A stretch of DNA of 64,000 nucleotides, taken from the NCBI GenBank assembly GCA_034521955.1, contig JAXHLT010000003.1, forward strand, positions 1-64,000, in the 5' to 3' direction. Numbering within the stretch: position 1 is the stretch's first letter; each line of letters starts with the position of its first letter. Shown in pieces: positions 16,600 to 26,322 of the stretch. The notes under the pieces are model-generated. The model was not told where the DNA came from and did no database searches. It saw nothing but the letters and a program-made list of their open reading frames with translations. The DNA comes from M55B127 sp034521955. GTDB lineage: Bacteria; Bacillota; Halanaerobiia; Halanaerobiales; M55B127. Both the position numbers and the translations under genes were made by a program.

Positions 16600-17133
16600 A
16601 TGAGAGTGGGGAATTTGTTTGGAGGAACATTATTAGGTGTCATATTGATTTTAATAGGATTATCCGCATTATTGAGGTCATTTGATGTTAATATTCCATT
16701 TGGAAGAATTATAATTGGAGTTTTAATAATTTATATTGGAATAGTAATTCTATTTGGTGGTAGTGTATTTAATACAGATGAAAACATTGTAATTTTTGGA
16801 GAGTCTAATATTAGAGTGACGAATTTTATTGAGGATGAATATAATGTAATTTTTGGCAGTGGTGTTATAGATTTAAGGAATATTAATCTTGAAAACTTAG
16901 ATAAAGAAATTGAAATAAATACAATCTTTGGTTCAAGTGAAGTACTTTTGGATTCAAGTAAACCTGTTAGAATCGATGCTTCATCAGTGTTTGGTCAAGT
17001 AAGATTACCAAATGGAAACTCAGTATCATTTGGAGATTTAAAATACAATAACATGACTGATGAAACAAGTAAAATTATCTATTTAAAGTCCAGTGTTGTT
17101 TTTGGAGAATCAAAAATAAGATTTGTTAAGTAA
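16600..17133 (+). CDS. LiaF-like membrane protein of the cell-wall stress family
   Basis: The 177-residue protein has two N-terminal membrane helices (GGTLLGVILILIGLSALL and RIIIGVLIIYIGIVILFG). A beta-rich domain follows with repeated FG turns (IFGESNI, VIFGSGVIDL, TIFGSSEVLL, SVFGQVRL, VVFGESKIRF), typical of the LiaF/YvqF C-terminal repeat domain. In Bacillus LiaF restrains the LiaRS two-component system. No LiaRS genes are adjacent here. AGAGGTG precedes the ATG. Confidence 0.75.
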   Translation: MRVGNLFGGTLLGVILILIGLSALLRSFDVNIPFGRIIIGVLIIYIGIVILFGGSVFNTDENIVIFGESNIRVTNFIEDEYNVIFGSGVIDLRNINLENLDKEIEINTIFGSSEVLLDSSKPVRIDASSVFGQVRLPNGNSVSFGDLKYNNMTDETSKIIYLKSSVVFGESKIRFVK

Positions 17134-17179
17134 GCAATAGTATTGAAAATAAAATATGAAGAAAAGAGAAGGTGACCTA

Positions 17180-17934
17180 TTGAAATTATATGATTTAACA
17201 CAACGAATTGGGATTTCAACCCCACCATGGCCGACATTTAAACCTTTTGAAATGAAATATTTTAAAAGATTGTCTACAGAAAGAGTTAATGGACAGATCA
17301 TAAAAACACCAAATCATATTGGAACTCATTTAGATAGTGAAAGACATTTTTGGACTGCGGGCCGTGACATTGCAAGCATACCTCTAGAGGATCTATATGG
17401 AGAGGGAGTTGTTGTTGATTTAAGTGATGAACTTAATGACTATGATATCTATACTTCAGAGATGATAGAAAATAAAGTTGAAGTAAAAGAAAATGATATC
17501 TTAATAATAAATACAGGTTACCATAGATATAGTTGGGATCAACCAGAAGCTGATGAAGAACGTTATTTCATGAAACATCCCGGTCCAAATATGGAATTTG
17601 CACATTGGGTGATGAAAAAAAGATAAAATGGATTGGTGTAGATTGTGGTGCTGCTGATCATCCAATGAATACAGTATGCAGAACTTTAAGACCTGATCTT
17701 GCAAAAGAAGCTGAAAAACATTTAGGTAAACCTCTAGATGAAGGTTTTCCATCATAGAGATAGCAGACAGTTTATGCATACCAAGTTATTCCCAGAAGGT
17801 ATTATACACGCTGAAAACCTAGGTGGAGAAAATGATAAACTTTCAAATCAAAGATTAGCAATAGGCAATATTTCCTTGGAAAGGTATTGACATGGAAGCA
17901 TGTAGTATCAAGATGTGTTGCATTTGAATGGTAA
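17180..17934 (+). pseudogene. Metal-dependent cyclase (kynurenine formamidase family), heavily frameshifted
   Basis: The reconstructed protein follows the cyclase family along its length. It begins LYDLTQRIGISTPPWPTF, then the metal motif HIGTHLDSERHF, and DILIINTGYHRY. In another frame follow IKWIGVDCGAADHPMNTVCR, then RQFMHTKLFPEGIIHAENLG, then IFPWKGIDMEA, and finally RCVAFEW with a stop at 17934. At least four indels (near 17620, 17755, 17870 and 17912) are needed to join the pieces, so this is a genuine pseudogene. A TTG at 17180 after AAGGTG is the likely original start. Confidence 0.85.
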
Positions 17935-17945
17935 ATAGTTTTAAA

Positions 17946-17982
17946 ACAAAAATAGCTCCTAAATATTCGGGAGCCGTTTTGT
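17946..17982 (+). terminator. Intrinsic terminator after cyclase pseudogene
   Basis: GCTCC pairs with GGGAGC around a nine-base loop, flanked by A-rich and T-rich tracts (TTTTGTTT). Confidence 0.65.
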
Positions 17983-18027
17983 TTATTTAAATTTTAAAAT
18001 ACATAAAAAAGGACAGATCTAAAGTGA

Positions 18028-19056
18028 GAGCTAAATAAAATTAAATGGAAAAAACAAGCTATATATGTGATAGTATTTTTATCAATAGTTTTTTCTTTGA
18101 AAATATTCATATTTACATTAACACCTTTCTTTCTAGCTTTGCTTTTAACAGTTATTATTGATAAACCTGTATGTGTGTTATCAAAAAAGATTCCCAGAAA
18201 TATTGCTGTATTAATAATGATCTTAATAGTAATAACAATAATGATTTTACTTTCAATTTTTATAATTACAAATACCGTATATGAATTAACTTATCTTTCT
18301 AGAATATCTTCCTGAATATAGAGATCAAATGGTTGAATTTATAGATGATCTATTACTTAAACAACAAGAACTTTTTGATAGAATGCTGATATTTGTATCA
18401 AATGTTTTAAGAAGAATATTGGATAATATTTATAGAAGGGGAGAGGACTTTGTATCAGATACAATCAGATTGGTCATTAAATTTAACACTATATATACCT
18501 GGTTTTATAATAGTCTCACTTTTCACAATTATAACAACCTTTTTCTTAAGCAAGGATAAAAAGTTGATTTTAAAATATATAAAGTCAAAGAAAAAATAGC
18601 TAAAGTGTTTGAATCTAGTATTGTAAAAGATATATTTAGTTATCTTAAGGTGCAACTACTTATTATTACAAATACAACAATATTGACCCGTGATTACATT
18701 TTCATTATTAAACTATCCTTATGTCATATTAATAGCGTTTTTATGTGGTATTTTAGATATGATACCTGGTTATTAGTCTGGAGCTTTACTCTGCCTCTAA
18801 TTTATATAACATTTTAACAGGTAGTGCTAGAACTGCAGCAATAATATTTATACTTTATTTAATATTGGTTAGTGCTAGACCATTTCTTGAAAGTAAGGTT
18901 TTAGGTAAAAACATTGGTGTTCATCCCATAGTATTATTATTTGGAATCTATGTAGGATTAATAACTTTTGGTCTGCAGGGTATTATTATAGCTCCTTTAT
19001 CTATAATCACTTTTAAAGCACTATTAAAAACAGGCCTAATACCTGTGAAATATTAA
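18028..19056 (+). pseudogene. AI-2E/YtvI-type permease, heavily frameshifted
   Basis: Pieces in several frames spell out an AI-2E family membrane protein. They run in order: KWKKQAIYVIVF, PFFLALLLTVIIDKPV, YLPEYRDQMVEFIDDL, LYIPGFIIVSLFTIITTFFL, LNYPYVILIAFLCGILDMIP, ILTGSARTAAIIFILYLILV, then the conserved tail ARPFLESKVLGKNIGVHPIV and GLQGIIIAPLSIITFKALL. At least four indels are needed (near 18300, 18480, 18700 and 18770). The tail resembles sporulation protein YtvI and general AI-2E transporters. It is followed by a terminator and is no longer functional. Confidence 0.85.
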
Positions 19057-19116
19057 ATATTGAATAAATGTCTAAAACTTAAGATGAATTTCATAAACAA
19101 AAATTAAATTGTAAAT

Positions 19117-19148
19117 AAAACTACTCTTTTAAATAGGAGTAGTTTTTT
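19117..19148 (+). terminator. Intrinsic terminator
   Basis: AAAACTACTC pairs with GAGTAGTTTT around an A/T loop and is followed by further T residues. It closes the permease pseudogene transcript. Confidence 0.85.
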
Positions 19149-19190
19149 GAATTTAAAAAAGGAATAAGTGTGAAATCAAAGAACTAATAA

Positions 19191-20441
19191 ATGAGTAAAG
19201 ATAAAATAAATGGGGAGGTTAATACCATCAAGTCTTATATAGCAAGACAGCCAATTTTCAATAAAAATGAATCTGTATATGGTTATGAGCTTCTTTATAG
19301 AGATAATGCTCAAAGTATTAATAGTATTTTAAATGATGATACTGCAACATCTGAAGTCTTAATAAATAGTTTTAGTACAATTGGAATCGAAAATATAATA
19401 CAAAACAAAAAGGCTTTTATAAACTTTACAAGAAACCTCCTTGATAAAGAGATTCCAACAATTTTAGATAGCGAGAAAATAGTTATTGAAGTATTAGAAA
19501 ATGTAGATCTTAACGAAAAGATGGTCAAAGTATTAAAAAACTTACGGAAAAACGGATATATAGTAGCATTAGATGATTTTGAATATAATGAAAAAACGAT
19601 TCCTTTTTTAAAGATAGCCCACATTGTTAAAGTTGATTTTTCAAATACAAATAAGGTTCAAAGAAATTTAGTTGAATGTATAGCAGATAAATATAATTTT
19701 CAATTGTTAGCAGAAAAAATAGAAACAAGAAAAGAATTTGAAGATGCAAAAGATATCGGATATTCATTGTTTCAGGGATATTTTTTTAAAAAACCAGAGA
19801 TATTAGAAGGTAATTCTATTCCCGTATATCCAAATAACTATTTTAAAGTAATTAAAGAACTTAATAAAAACAATCCTGATTTTAATAAAGTGAGCGATAT
19901 TATAAAAAGTGATATGTCCTTATCATATAAACTTCTCAAGGTAATTAATTCAGCAGCTTATGGAATTAGATCAGAAGTTAAGTCTATTAAGCAAGCCTTA
20001 GTATTATTAGGAATTGAAGAAATAAAAAAATGGCTTCATCTTATGGTGATTAAAAACATTGCACATGATGAACCTAAAGAAATTATGAGGATATCTTTAG
20101 TTCGTGCTAAAACAGCTGAAAAAATTGCTGAGTTATTAAAGCAAGAGGTAAATTCATCAGAACTTTTTATGGTGGGATTATTTTCAATGTTAGACATTTT
20201 AATGCATAGAAGTATTGATGTTGTTTTAAAAGATTTACCTATTTCTTCAAACATTAAAAAGGGTATTATAGGAAATGAAGACAGTATTTATTCTGACGTT
20301 TTGGACTTAATAGTTGCATATGAAGAAGGTAATTGGATGGTAGTAGATAAATATTGTGATAAATTAAATATTGAAGGTAATACTTTAATCAACGCGTTTT
20401 TATTATCGATAGACTGGGGAGAAGAAGTTTTAAGTTTTTAA
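19191..20441 (+). CDS. EAL-HDOD signalling protein (YuxH-like)
   Basis: The 416-residue protein joins an N-terminal EAL-like domain (residues about 15-205) with a C-terminal HDOD domain (about 210-400). The N-terminal part has SYIARQPIFNKNESVYGYEL, VIEVLENV in place of the catalytic EAL triplet, and LFQGYFFKKPE. With EAL replaced by EVL and neighbouring metal ligands unclear, phosphodiesterase activity is doubtful. The HDOD domain begins with LNKNNPDFNKVSDIIKSDMS and has SYKLLKVINSAAYGI. Such proteins link c-di-GMP or stress signals to regulation. The ATG at 19191 has no clear ribosome binding site. GGGGAGG (19212-19218) is well spaced to an in-frame ATC at 19227, where family members normally begin. 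Confidence 0.85.
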   Translation: MSKDKINGEVNTIKSYIARQPIFNKNESVYGYELLYRDNAQSINSILNDDTATSEVLINSFSTIGIENIIQNKKAFINFTRNLLDKEIPTILDSEKIVIEVLENVDLNEKMVKVLKNLRKNGYIVALDDFEYNEKTIPFLKIAHIVKVDFSNTNKVQRNLVECIADKYNFQLLAEKIETRKEFEDAKDIGYSLFQGYFFKKPEILEGNSIPVYPNNYFKVIKELNKNNPDFNKVSDIIKSDMSLSYKLLKVINSAAYGIRSEVKSIKQALVLLGIEEIKKWLHLMVIKNIAHDEPKEIMRISLVRAKTAEKIAELLKQEVNSSELFMVGLFSMLDILMHRSIDVVLKDLPISSNIKKGIIGNEDSIYSDVLDLIVAYEEGNWMVVDKYCDKLNIEGNTLINAFLLSIDWGEEVLSF

Positions 20442-20483
20442 TATAAAAAACAAAAACTGACTCTTAAACAGGAGATGTATTGA

Positions 20484-20684
20484 ATGAAAATCAGTGAGTT
20501 TTCCAATAAATATAATATAAGTAATGATACAGTAAGATACTATATGGAATTAAACCTAATAGTGCCCATAAAAAAAGGTAAACATTATTATTTTGATAAG
20601 GGCTGTGAATAAGATAAAAAGAATATTAAGGTTAAAGGAAATGAACTTTACTTTACAGGAAATTAAAGAAATATTTTATTTTTA
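20484..20684 (+). pseudogene. MerR-family regulator, truncated and frameshifted
   Basis: The start MKISEFSNKYNISNDTVRYY followed by ELNLIVP is the winged-helix DNA-binding domain of MerR regulators. After an in-frame stop near 20610, the text continues in another frame with IKRILRLKEMNFTLQEIKEI, which is the next part of the same domain, and then ends. The effector-binding half is missing. A good ribosome binding site (AGGAGA) precedes the ATG, so it was once a functional gene. Confidence 0.8.
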
Positions 20685-20723
20685 AAAGAATTAAAAAATT
20701 AACTCCTTATCAAAAAAATAGTT

Positions 20724-21014
20724 ATGGAAGGTATTATTGTATCATGGGTTGATATACCATCAAGTGTTCTAATTCAAACTGTTGTTCCTAATAATATACT
20801 AGGAAGAGTATTAAGTGTAAAGTTTAGTATTATAAAGATAATTGTACCGATATCGTTAATATTTTCGGGGTATTTATTGGAAACCGTTTCAATTATATAT
20901 ATTTTTATTTTTGGATCAATATTTTTTACAATATTTAATTTATTAATTTTTAATTCTAATTTGAAATACAGTTTAATTGAGATAGGTAAAATAAAGTTAA
21001 TTAAAGATGTTTAA
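20724..21014 (+). pseudogene. MFS transporter C-terminal fragment
   Basis: The 96-codon frame encodes the last two or three membrane helices of a major facilitator transporter: IPSSVLIQTVVPNNILGRVL followed by ISLIFSGYLLETVSIIYIFI. The loop VPNNILGRV is typical of macrolide-efflux-like MFS members. The first ten helices are missing. It directly follows the MerR fragment, so a deletion probably fused a regulator to its target transporter. Confidence 0.75.
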
Positions 21015-21116
21015 ATGCCTTTAACAAACACCTTAAAAAACCTTTGATATATTTGACATATGATACTTAATTACTTAAACTGTTTATGAAGTTAAGTTCA
21101 AAGGGAGGGAAATATA

Positions 21117-22895
21117 GTGAGTAAATACAATAATGAATTAGATTATGACAGCAATGATTATAATTATTTTAATCTATTAAAGAAATTTTATAATCACTAC
21201 ATTAAAGACAGGAAATTCAAATATTTCTCTATACAATTTTTGCATGTTGTAGGCGCCTTGCTGGCATTAGCCCCTCCATTAATTATAAGAAAGATTATTG
21301 ATGAGGCTATTCCCAGTGGTGAGTTCAGAAATATTTTAATTTTAGTCTTATGGGCTTTTGCAATTTATCTTAGTGCAAATATTATTAGAGGAATTAGAGT
21401 GTTTTACGGACATAAGTTTGCCCAGTATATTACAAGAGATATGAGAAATGATTTATACAATCATTATCAAGAATTATCAATGAACTTTCATGATAACAAA
21501 AAGACCGGTGAATTAATGTCTAGAATAATAGATGACTTAAATCGTCTGCAGGAATTTATTCACCATGGTCCTGAAGCAATAATTACATCATCTGTTTTAG
21601 TAACAGGTACTGTAATAATATTGTTTTCTATGAGTGTAAAGTTAGCTTTAGTTAGTTTAATCTTTACTCCAATACTACTGATTTTTGGATATTTATTAAT
21701 GAAAAAAATGCATAAAGCATTTAGAAAAACTAGAGAAAATAAAGCTATTATGAATGATAAACTAGAAGATAATCTAGCTGGTATTAAAGTTATTAAAGCA
21801 TTCAATAATGAAGATTTTGAAATGGATCGATTTTCTGAAAAAAATAATGACCATGCTCAAGCAAGGATGTTAGCGATAAAATATATTAGTTTATTAATTC
21901 CAGGTTCTAGACTATTAAATATATTTGGTGTTTTAGCAGTATTAAGTTATGGAGGATATCTAACTTCTATTGGTGCAATTAGTATTGGTACAATAGTTGC
22001 TTTTTACGGTTATCTGGAAAGATTTAGAGAACCCTTACTTAGAATGGTACACATGACTGAAGGTATAAGTAGATTTTTTGCAAGTATAGAGAGATTTTTC
22101 AATCATATAGAAATACAGCCTGATATAAAGAATAATACTGGTAAGGTTACTGCTAGTAATCTAAAAGGTGAAGTTAATTTTAATGATGTATATTTCTCAT
22201 ATGATGAGGAAACGGTTCTCAAGGGGATAAACTTAAAAGCTGAAGAAAATCAAACAATAGCACTAGTTGGTCCAAGTGGATCGGGTAAAACTACAATTGT
22301 TAGATTGCTATTAAGGTTATATGATATTGATAGTGGTCAAATTACAATTGATGGTAAAGATATAAAAGATTATAATCTTGAGGAATTAAGACAATCAATG
22401 GCAATGGTTATGCAGGAAGACTTTCTGTTTTCAACATCAGTAGCAGAAAATATTGCCTATGGTAAACCTGATGCATCCAGAGAAGAAATAATTGAATCGG
22501 CTAAAAAGGCTAATGCACATCAATTTATTAGCGAAGATCTATCTGATGGATATGATACACAAGTTGGCCAACGAGGTGTAAAATTATCTGGTGGACAAAG
22601 ACAGAGAATATCTATTGCTAGAGCATTTTTAAAAGATCCAAGACTATTAATTTTAGATGAAGCGACTTCTTCAGTTGACTTAGAGACTGAAGAATTAATA
22701 CAAGAAGCAGTAAATGAAGTAAGACAAAATAGAACAACATTTATTATAGCTCACAGGCTTTCTACTATTATAAATGCTGATGAAATATTATTTATTCAAA
22801 AAGGTAGATTATTAGAAAAAGGAAGTCATCAAGAGTTATTAGAGAAAAACGATCATTATAAAGAATTTTATTCAAAACAGTTTCAAACTGCATAA
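21117..22895 (+). CDS. ABC exporter, fused membrane and ATPase domains (MdlB/MsbA type)
   Basis: The 592-residue half-transporter would act as a dimer to export a hydrophobic substrate or peptide. Six transmembrane helices occupy about residues 35-330. The ATPase domain has Walker A GPSGSGKTT, a Q-loop (MVMQEDFLFSTSVAEN), signature LSGGQRQRISIARAF, Walker B LLILDEATSSVD and the switch His in IIAHRLSTI. All key residues are present. It starts at GTG 21117 after AAGGGAGGG. A terminator follows at 22903. It lies alone, so the substrate cannot be named. Confidence 0.92.
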   Translation: MSKYNNELDYDSNDYNYFNLLKKFYNHYIKDRKFKYFSIQFLHVVGALLALAPPLIIRKIIDEAIPSGEFRNILILVLWAFAIYLSANIIRGIRVFYGHKFAQYITRDMRNDLYNHYQELSMNFHDNKKTGELMSRIIDDLNRLQEFIHHGPEAIITSSVLVTGTVIILFSMSVKLALVSLIFTPILLIFGYLLMKKMHKAFRKTRENKAIMNDKLEDNLAGIKVIKAFNNEDFEMDRFSEKNNDHAQARMLAIKYISLLIPGSRLLNIFGVLAVLSYGGYLTSIGAISIGTIVAFYGYLERFREPLLRMVHMTEGISRFFASIERFFNHIEIQPDIKNNTGKVTASNLKGEVNFNDVYFSYDEETVLKGINLKAEENQTIALVGPSGSGKTTIVRLLLRLYDIDSGQITIDGKDIKDYNLEELRQSMAMVMQEDFLFSTSVAENIAYGKPDASREEIIESAKKANAHQFISEDLSDGYDTQVGQRGVKLSGGQRQRISIARAFLKDPRLLILDEATSSVDLETEELIQEAVNEVRQNRTTFIIAHRLSTIINADEILFIQKGRLLEKGSHQELLEKNDHYKEFYSKQFQTA

Positions 22896-22902
22896 AGTAT
22901 TT

Positions 22903-22943
22903 AAAAAGGCATTTCTTATTATTTATTGGGAATGTCTTTTTAT
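22903..22943 (+). terminator. Intrinsic terminator after ABC exporter
   Basis: AAAAAGGCATTTC pairs with GGGAATGTCTTTTT around an AT-rich loop and is followed by T residues. Confidence 0.8.
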
Positions 22944-23002
22944 TTTATCTAATTTGCCTTATAATACAATTAAACACTAATAATTTTAGAAAGGGGTCAA
23001 AT

Positions 23003-24310
23003 ATGGGATTTATAATAAATAACCCACAGCTTTGGAGAAAAAAAGGTATAGATGATAAATTAAATGAAGAAATTAAGACAAAGGTAGATAAAGATGGGAA
23101 ACTAGAACTGTCAAAAGAGATTGTAGATAAATTGAATTTAAAACCAGAAACAGAACTTAGATTAAGAAATGATGGAGATACACTTATGATAAAAAGAGCT
23201 GATCCTTTGTTAAGTCGTGTATATATAGAACCTACAACCGACTGTAACTTAAACTGTAAGACCTGTGTAAGACATTCCTGGGATGAAAAAATCGGGAGAA
23301 TGGATTTACAAGATTACATAAAAATTATTGATGATTTAAAAGAATTTGATAATTTAGATAGGATAAGTTTTTGGGGAATAGGAGAGCCTCTTTATCATCC
23401 TGATATTGTAGAGATGATTAAAAGGGCTAAACAATTAAATGTTAACACCCAAATTATTACAAACGGTCTTTTACTAGATGAAAGTATGTCTCGGAATTTA
23501 TTAAAAGCAGGATTAGATAGTCTAGTTGTTTCATTAGATGGTACATCTCCAGAAACGATGGCTGATATTAGATCTGGAGCTAATCTAGAAGAGATAATTA
23601 ATAATGTAAAAACATTTAAGAATCTAAAGTCAAAATATAATGATAATAAAACAGAAATCGGAATAGAATTTGTAATTATGAAATCTAATGTAGGCGAGTT
23701 AAAAGACTTAAGAAAATTAGCACTTGAATTAGGTGCGTCTTTCATATTTTTAACAAATCTATTACCTTATACAGAAGCGATGACAGATGAAATACTTTAT
23801 TCATTTAGTAATAGTAGGTCACAGCCAGAAGAAAGAACAGAACATAGACCTGAAATATATCTTCCGCCAACAGATTTAAATAAAGATACAGTAAATTCAA
23901 TTTCAAAGATAGTGGGTAAAACCAGTTCAATTAGTACGAGACAGGTCCCTTTCGATCCCCACAATGGGTACTGTAAGTTTGTAGAACAGGGTAGTGTAGC
24001 TATTAATTGGAAAGGTGAAGTTAGTCCATGTGTGCCATTAATGCATAGTTATGACTGTTATATAAGAGAAAGAAAAAAACATTTTAAATCTTATGATCTT
24101 GGTAATATACAAGATAGTGCATTAGAGGATATATATAATAGTGGAGAGTTTAAAGAATTCAGAAAGAAATTAATTGAATTTCCTTTTTCAGAATGTACAC
24201 AGTGTTCAGGGTGTGATATGTCTAAAACAAATGAAAAAGACTGTCATGGGAATACCTTCCCTGTTTGTGGAGACTGTTTGTGGGGTAAGGGAATTGTGCA
24301 ATGTCCATAA
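23003..24310 (+). CDS. Tungsten-enzyme radical SAM/SPASM maturase with AbrB-like N-terminus
   Basis: The 435-residue protein has three parts. Residues about 25-70 resemble an AbrB/SpoVT swapped-hairpin domain (DGKLELSKEIVDKLNLKPET). The radical SAM core follows with the cluster motif CNLNCKTC near residue 81 and the GIGEPLYHPD and SLDG motifs. The C-terminal SPASM domain is Cys-rich, starting GYCKFVEQGSVAINWKGEVS and ending with several Cys residues such as CSGCDMS and CGDCLWGKG. This architecture next to an AOR matches the family described as tungsten-cofactor oxidoreductase radical SAM maturase. The chemistry of that family is not established to my knowledge. It likely modifies or activates the AOR encoded downstream at 24511. 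Confidence 0.85.
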   Translation: MGFIINNPQLWRKKGIDDKLNEEIKTKVDKDGKLELSKEIVDKLNLKPETELRLRNDGDTLMIKRADPLLSRVYIEPTTDCNLNCKTCVRHSWDEKIGRMDLQDYIKIIDDLKEFDNLDRISFWGIGEPLYHPDIVEMIKRAKQLNVNTQIITNGLLLDESMSRNLLKAGLDSLVVSLDGTSPETMADIRSGANLEEIINNVKTFKNLKSKYNDNKTEIGIEFVIMKSNVGELKDLRKLALELGASFIFLTNLLPYTEAMTDEILYSFSNSRSQPEERTEHRPEIYLPPTDLNKDTVNSISKIVGKTSSISTRQVPFDPHNGYCKFVEQGSVAINWKGEVSPCVPLMHSYDCYIRERKKHFKSYDLGNIQDSALEDIYNSGEFKEFRKKLIEFPFSECTQCSGCDMSKTNEKDCHGNTFPVCGDCLWGKGIVQCP

Positions 24311-24318
24311 AAAAAACA

Positions 24319-24342
24319 TTGTGAAACTATTATTTTTCACAA
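24319..24342. promoter_or_regulatory. Inverted repeat between maturase and AOR riboswitch
   Basis: TTGTGAAA (24319-24326) and TTTCACAA (24335-24342) form a perfect eight-pair dyad with an eight-base spacer. There is no T-run after it, so it is a weak terminator candidate. It could be an operator: TTGTGAA/TTCACAA half-sites resemble Rex or Crp/Fnr sites, though the spacing differs from the Rex consensus. A TATAAT at 24378-24383 follows. Confidence 0.4.
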
Positions 24343-24385
24343 CTTATAAAGGAATTTTAGGTTTTCCCTGTAATTAATATAATAT

Positions 24386-24487
24386 ACCTTCGAGTCTTGG
24401 AGCCTAAAAAACTAATAATGTTTTATGGCAAATTGACCGCTGGGTTATAGTAGAAATACTATAGCCTCCCGTGTTTGGAAAGAAGAT
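24386..24487 (+). ncRNA. Second Moco/Tuco-type riboswitch, upstream of AOR
   Basis: It shares conserved blocks with the copy at 4777-4880: CGAGTCTT, CCTAAA, GACCG, CCTCCC and GGAAAG. The paired segments differ but stay paired. The outer helix is CTTC (24388-24391) with GAAG (24482-24485), against CTCC/GGAG in the first copy. The inner helix is GGTTATAGTA/TACTATAGCC with a GAAA loop, against GGTATCT/AGATGCC. These compensatory changes strongly support the fold. No terminator follows; the 3' strand of the outer helix lies about ten bases before the AAAGGAGG ribosome binding site (24496-24503). Control here is therefore more likely translational. Confidence 0.75.
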
Positions 24488-24510
24488 AAATCATAAAGGA
24501 GGTATAATTA

Positions 24511-26317
24511 ATGGGGAAAATTCAAGAATTTTCAGTACTAAGAGTTGATTTAGGAAAACAAACGGTAAAAAGAGAGATAATTGCAGGTGAAAGAGTAGAA
24601 AAGTATTTAGGAGGTAGAGGATTAGCATCAAAAATTCTATATGATGAGATTGATCCCAAAGTAGATCCTTTAAGTCCTGAAAACAAACTAATTTATGCTA
24701 CAGGTTTACTGACTGGTACAGCTGCCTCCACAGGTGGACGTTATATGGTTGTTACTAAGGGTCCATTAACCGGTACAATAGCAAGTAGTAATTCCGGTGG
24801 ATTTTTTGGTGCAGAGCTTCGTTTTAGCGGTAATGATATGATTATCTTTGAAGGTAAGTCTGATAAACCGGTTTATCTTTCAATCAAGGGAGATAAAGCA
24901 GAGTTAAAAGATGCCTCACATATTTGGGGTAAAAAAGTAAATGAAACAACAGATATGTTAATAGAGGAATTTGGTGATGATGGTGCTAGGGTAAGTTGTA
25001 TAGGTCCTGCGGGAGAAAACCAGGTAATGTTTGCATCTATTATGAATGAAAAACATAGAGCTGCCGGTCGTACAGGTGTTGGTGCAGTTATGGGTTCGAA
25101 AAATCTTAAAGCTGTTATAGTTAAATCTGATGAGAATAAAGTTAATTATGATAAAGAAAGTGCAATGGAAGTTGTTAGAAAACAAACTAAAATGTTAAAA
25201 GAAGATGGTGTTACAGGTGAAGGACTCCCTGCTTTAGGAACAAAAGTATTAGATAACATTATTAATTCTAATGGTCTTTATCCATCAAATAACTTCCAGT
25301 TTGGAACATTTGATAAGACTGAAGAAGTATCTGGAGAGGCTTTAGTTGAAAAAGGTTACTTACAGTCTAATAAAGGTTGTTATGGATGTCCAATAAGATG
25401 TGGACGTGACGTAAAACTACCTAATGGTAGATCTGGTGAAGGACCTGAATATGAAACAGGTTGGGCCTTTGGAGCAGACTGTGGAGTTGATGATTTAAAT
25501 GCAATAACTGAGGCTAACTTTTTATGTAATGAATTAGGACTCGATACAATAAGTGCCGGTACTACAATAGCCTGTGCAATGGAATTGATATGAAAACGGT
25601 TATATAGATAAAGAAGAATTAGAAAATGGTCCTGAACTTAATTTTGGTTCTTCTGAATCAATTATTTATTATACAAAGCAAATGGCTTATAGAGAAGGTT
25701 TTGGAGACAAATTAGCTATGGGATCATATCGATTAGCTGATTCTAAAGGTCATCCTGAACTTTCAATGTCAGTTAAAAAGCAGGAACTTCCTGCATATGA
25801 CCCAAGAGGAGTTCAAGGTCAAGGTTTACAGTATGCAACTTCAAATCGAGGAGGTTGTCATGTAAGAGGTTATATGATATCACCTGAGGTAATTGGTGCT
25901 CCTGAGAAGTTAGATCCACAAGAATTAAAAGGTAAACCAGAATGGGTTAAAATATTCCAGGACTTAACAGCTGTAATAGATTCAGTGGGAATGTGTTTAT
26001 TTACTTCATTTGCATTAGGTTTAGATGACTATAAAGAGATAGTAAATGCTGGAACAGACTTTAATTATACTTCAGATGAACTTTTACAAGCTGGAGAAAG
26101 AATATATAACTTAGAAAGAAAGTTTAATTTAGAAGCCGGAATAAGTCCTAAAGAAGATAAACTTCCTAATCGTTTTACAGATGTTCCACTTCCTGATGGC
26201 CCACAAAAAGGTGTTGTTTCTAAATATAAAGAAATATTACCTAAATATTATGAAGAAAGAGGATGGACTCCTGAAGGAGAAATCAGTACTGATAAAATTA
26301 ATGAATTAGGATTATAA
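24511..26317 (+). pseudogene. Aldehyde ferredoxin oxidoreductase (second), split by one frameshift
   Basis: The two parts make an AOR-family enzyme of about 602 residues. The first part (24511-25593) has LRVDLGKQTVKREI, GGRGLASKILYDEI, LTGTAASTGGRY, the IGPAGENQVMFASI motif and the cluster ligands C290-x2-C293-x3-C297 (KGCYGCPIRC). After one extra base near 25590 the frame continues YENGYIDKEELENG and ends with the C-terminal family domain, including DSVGMCLF with the fourth ligand Cys. It is closer in size to archaeal-type AOR/GOR enzymes than the YdhV-like one at 5686. The maturase upstream, riboswitch and MoaD downstream make a complete tungsten locus. The frameshift would abolish the enzyme unless it is an assembly indel. 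Confidence 0.9.
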
Positions 26318-26322
26318 TAAAT

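Noticed and set aside
23003..24310. SPASM radical SAM protein as a RiPP-modifying enzyme
   Set aside because: No small precursor peptide gene was found nearby. The adjoining AOR and riboswitch fit a tungsten-enzyme maturase better.
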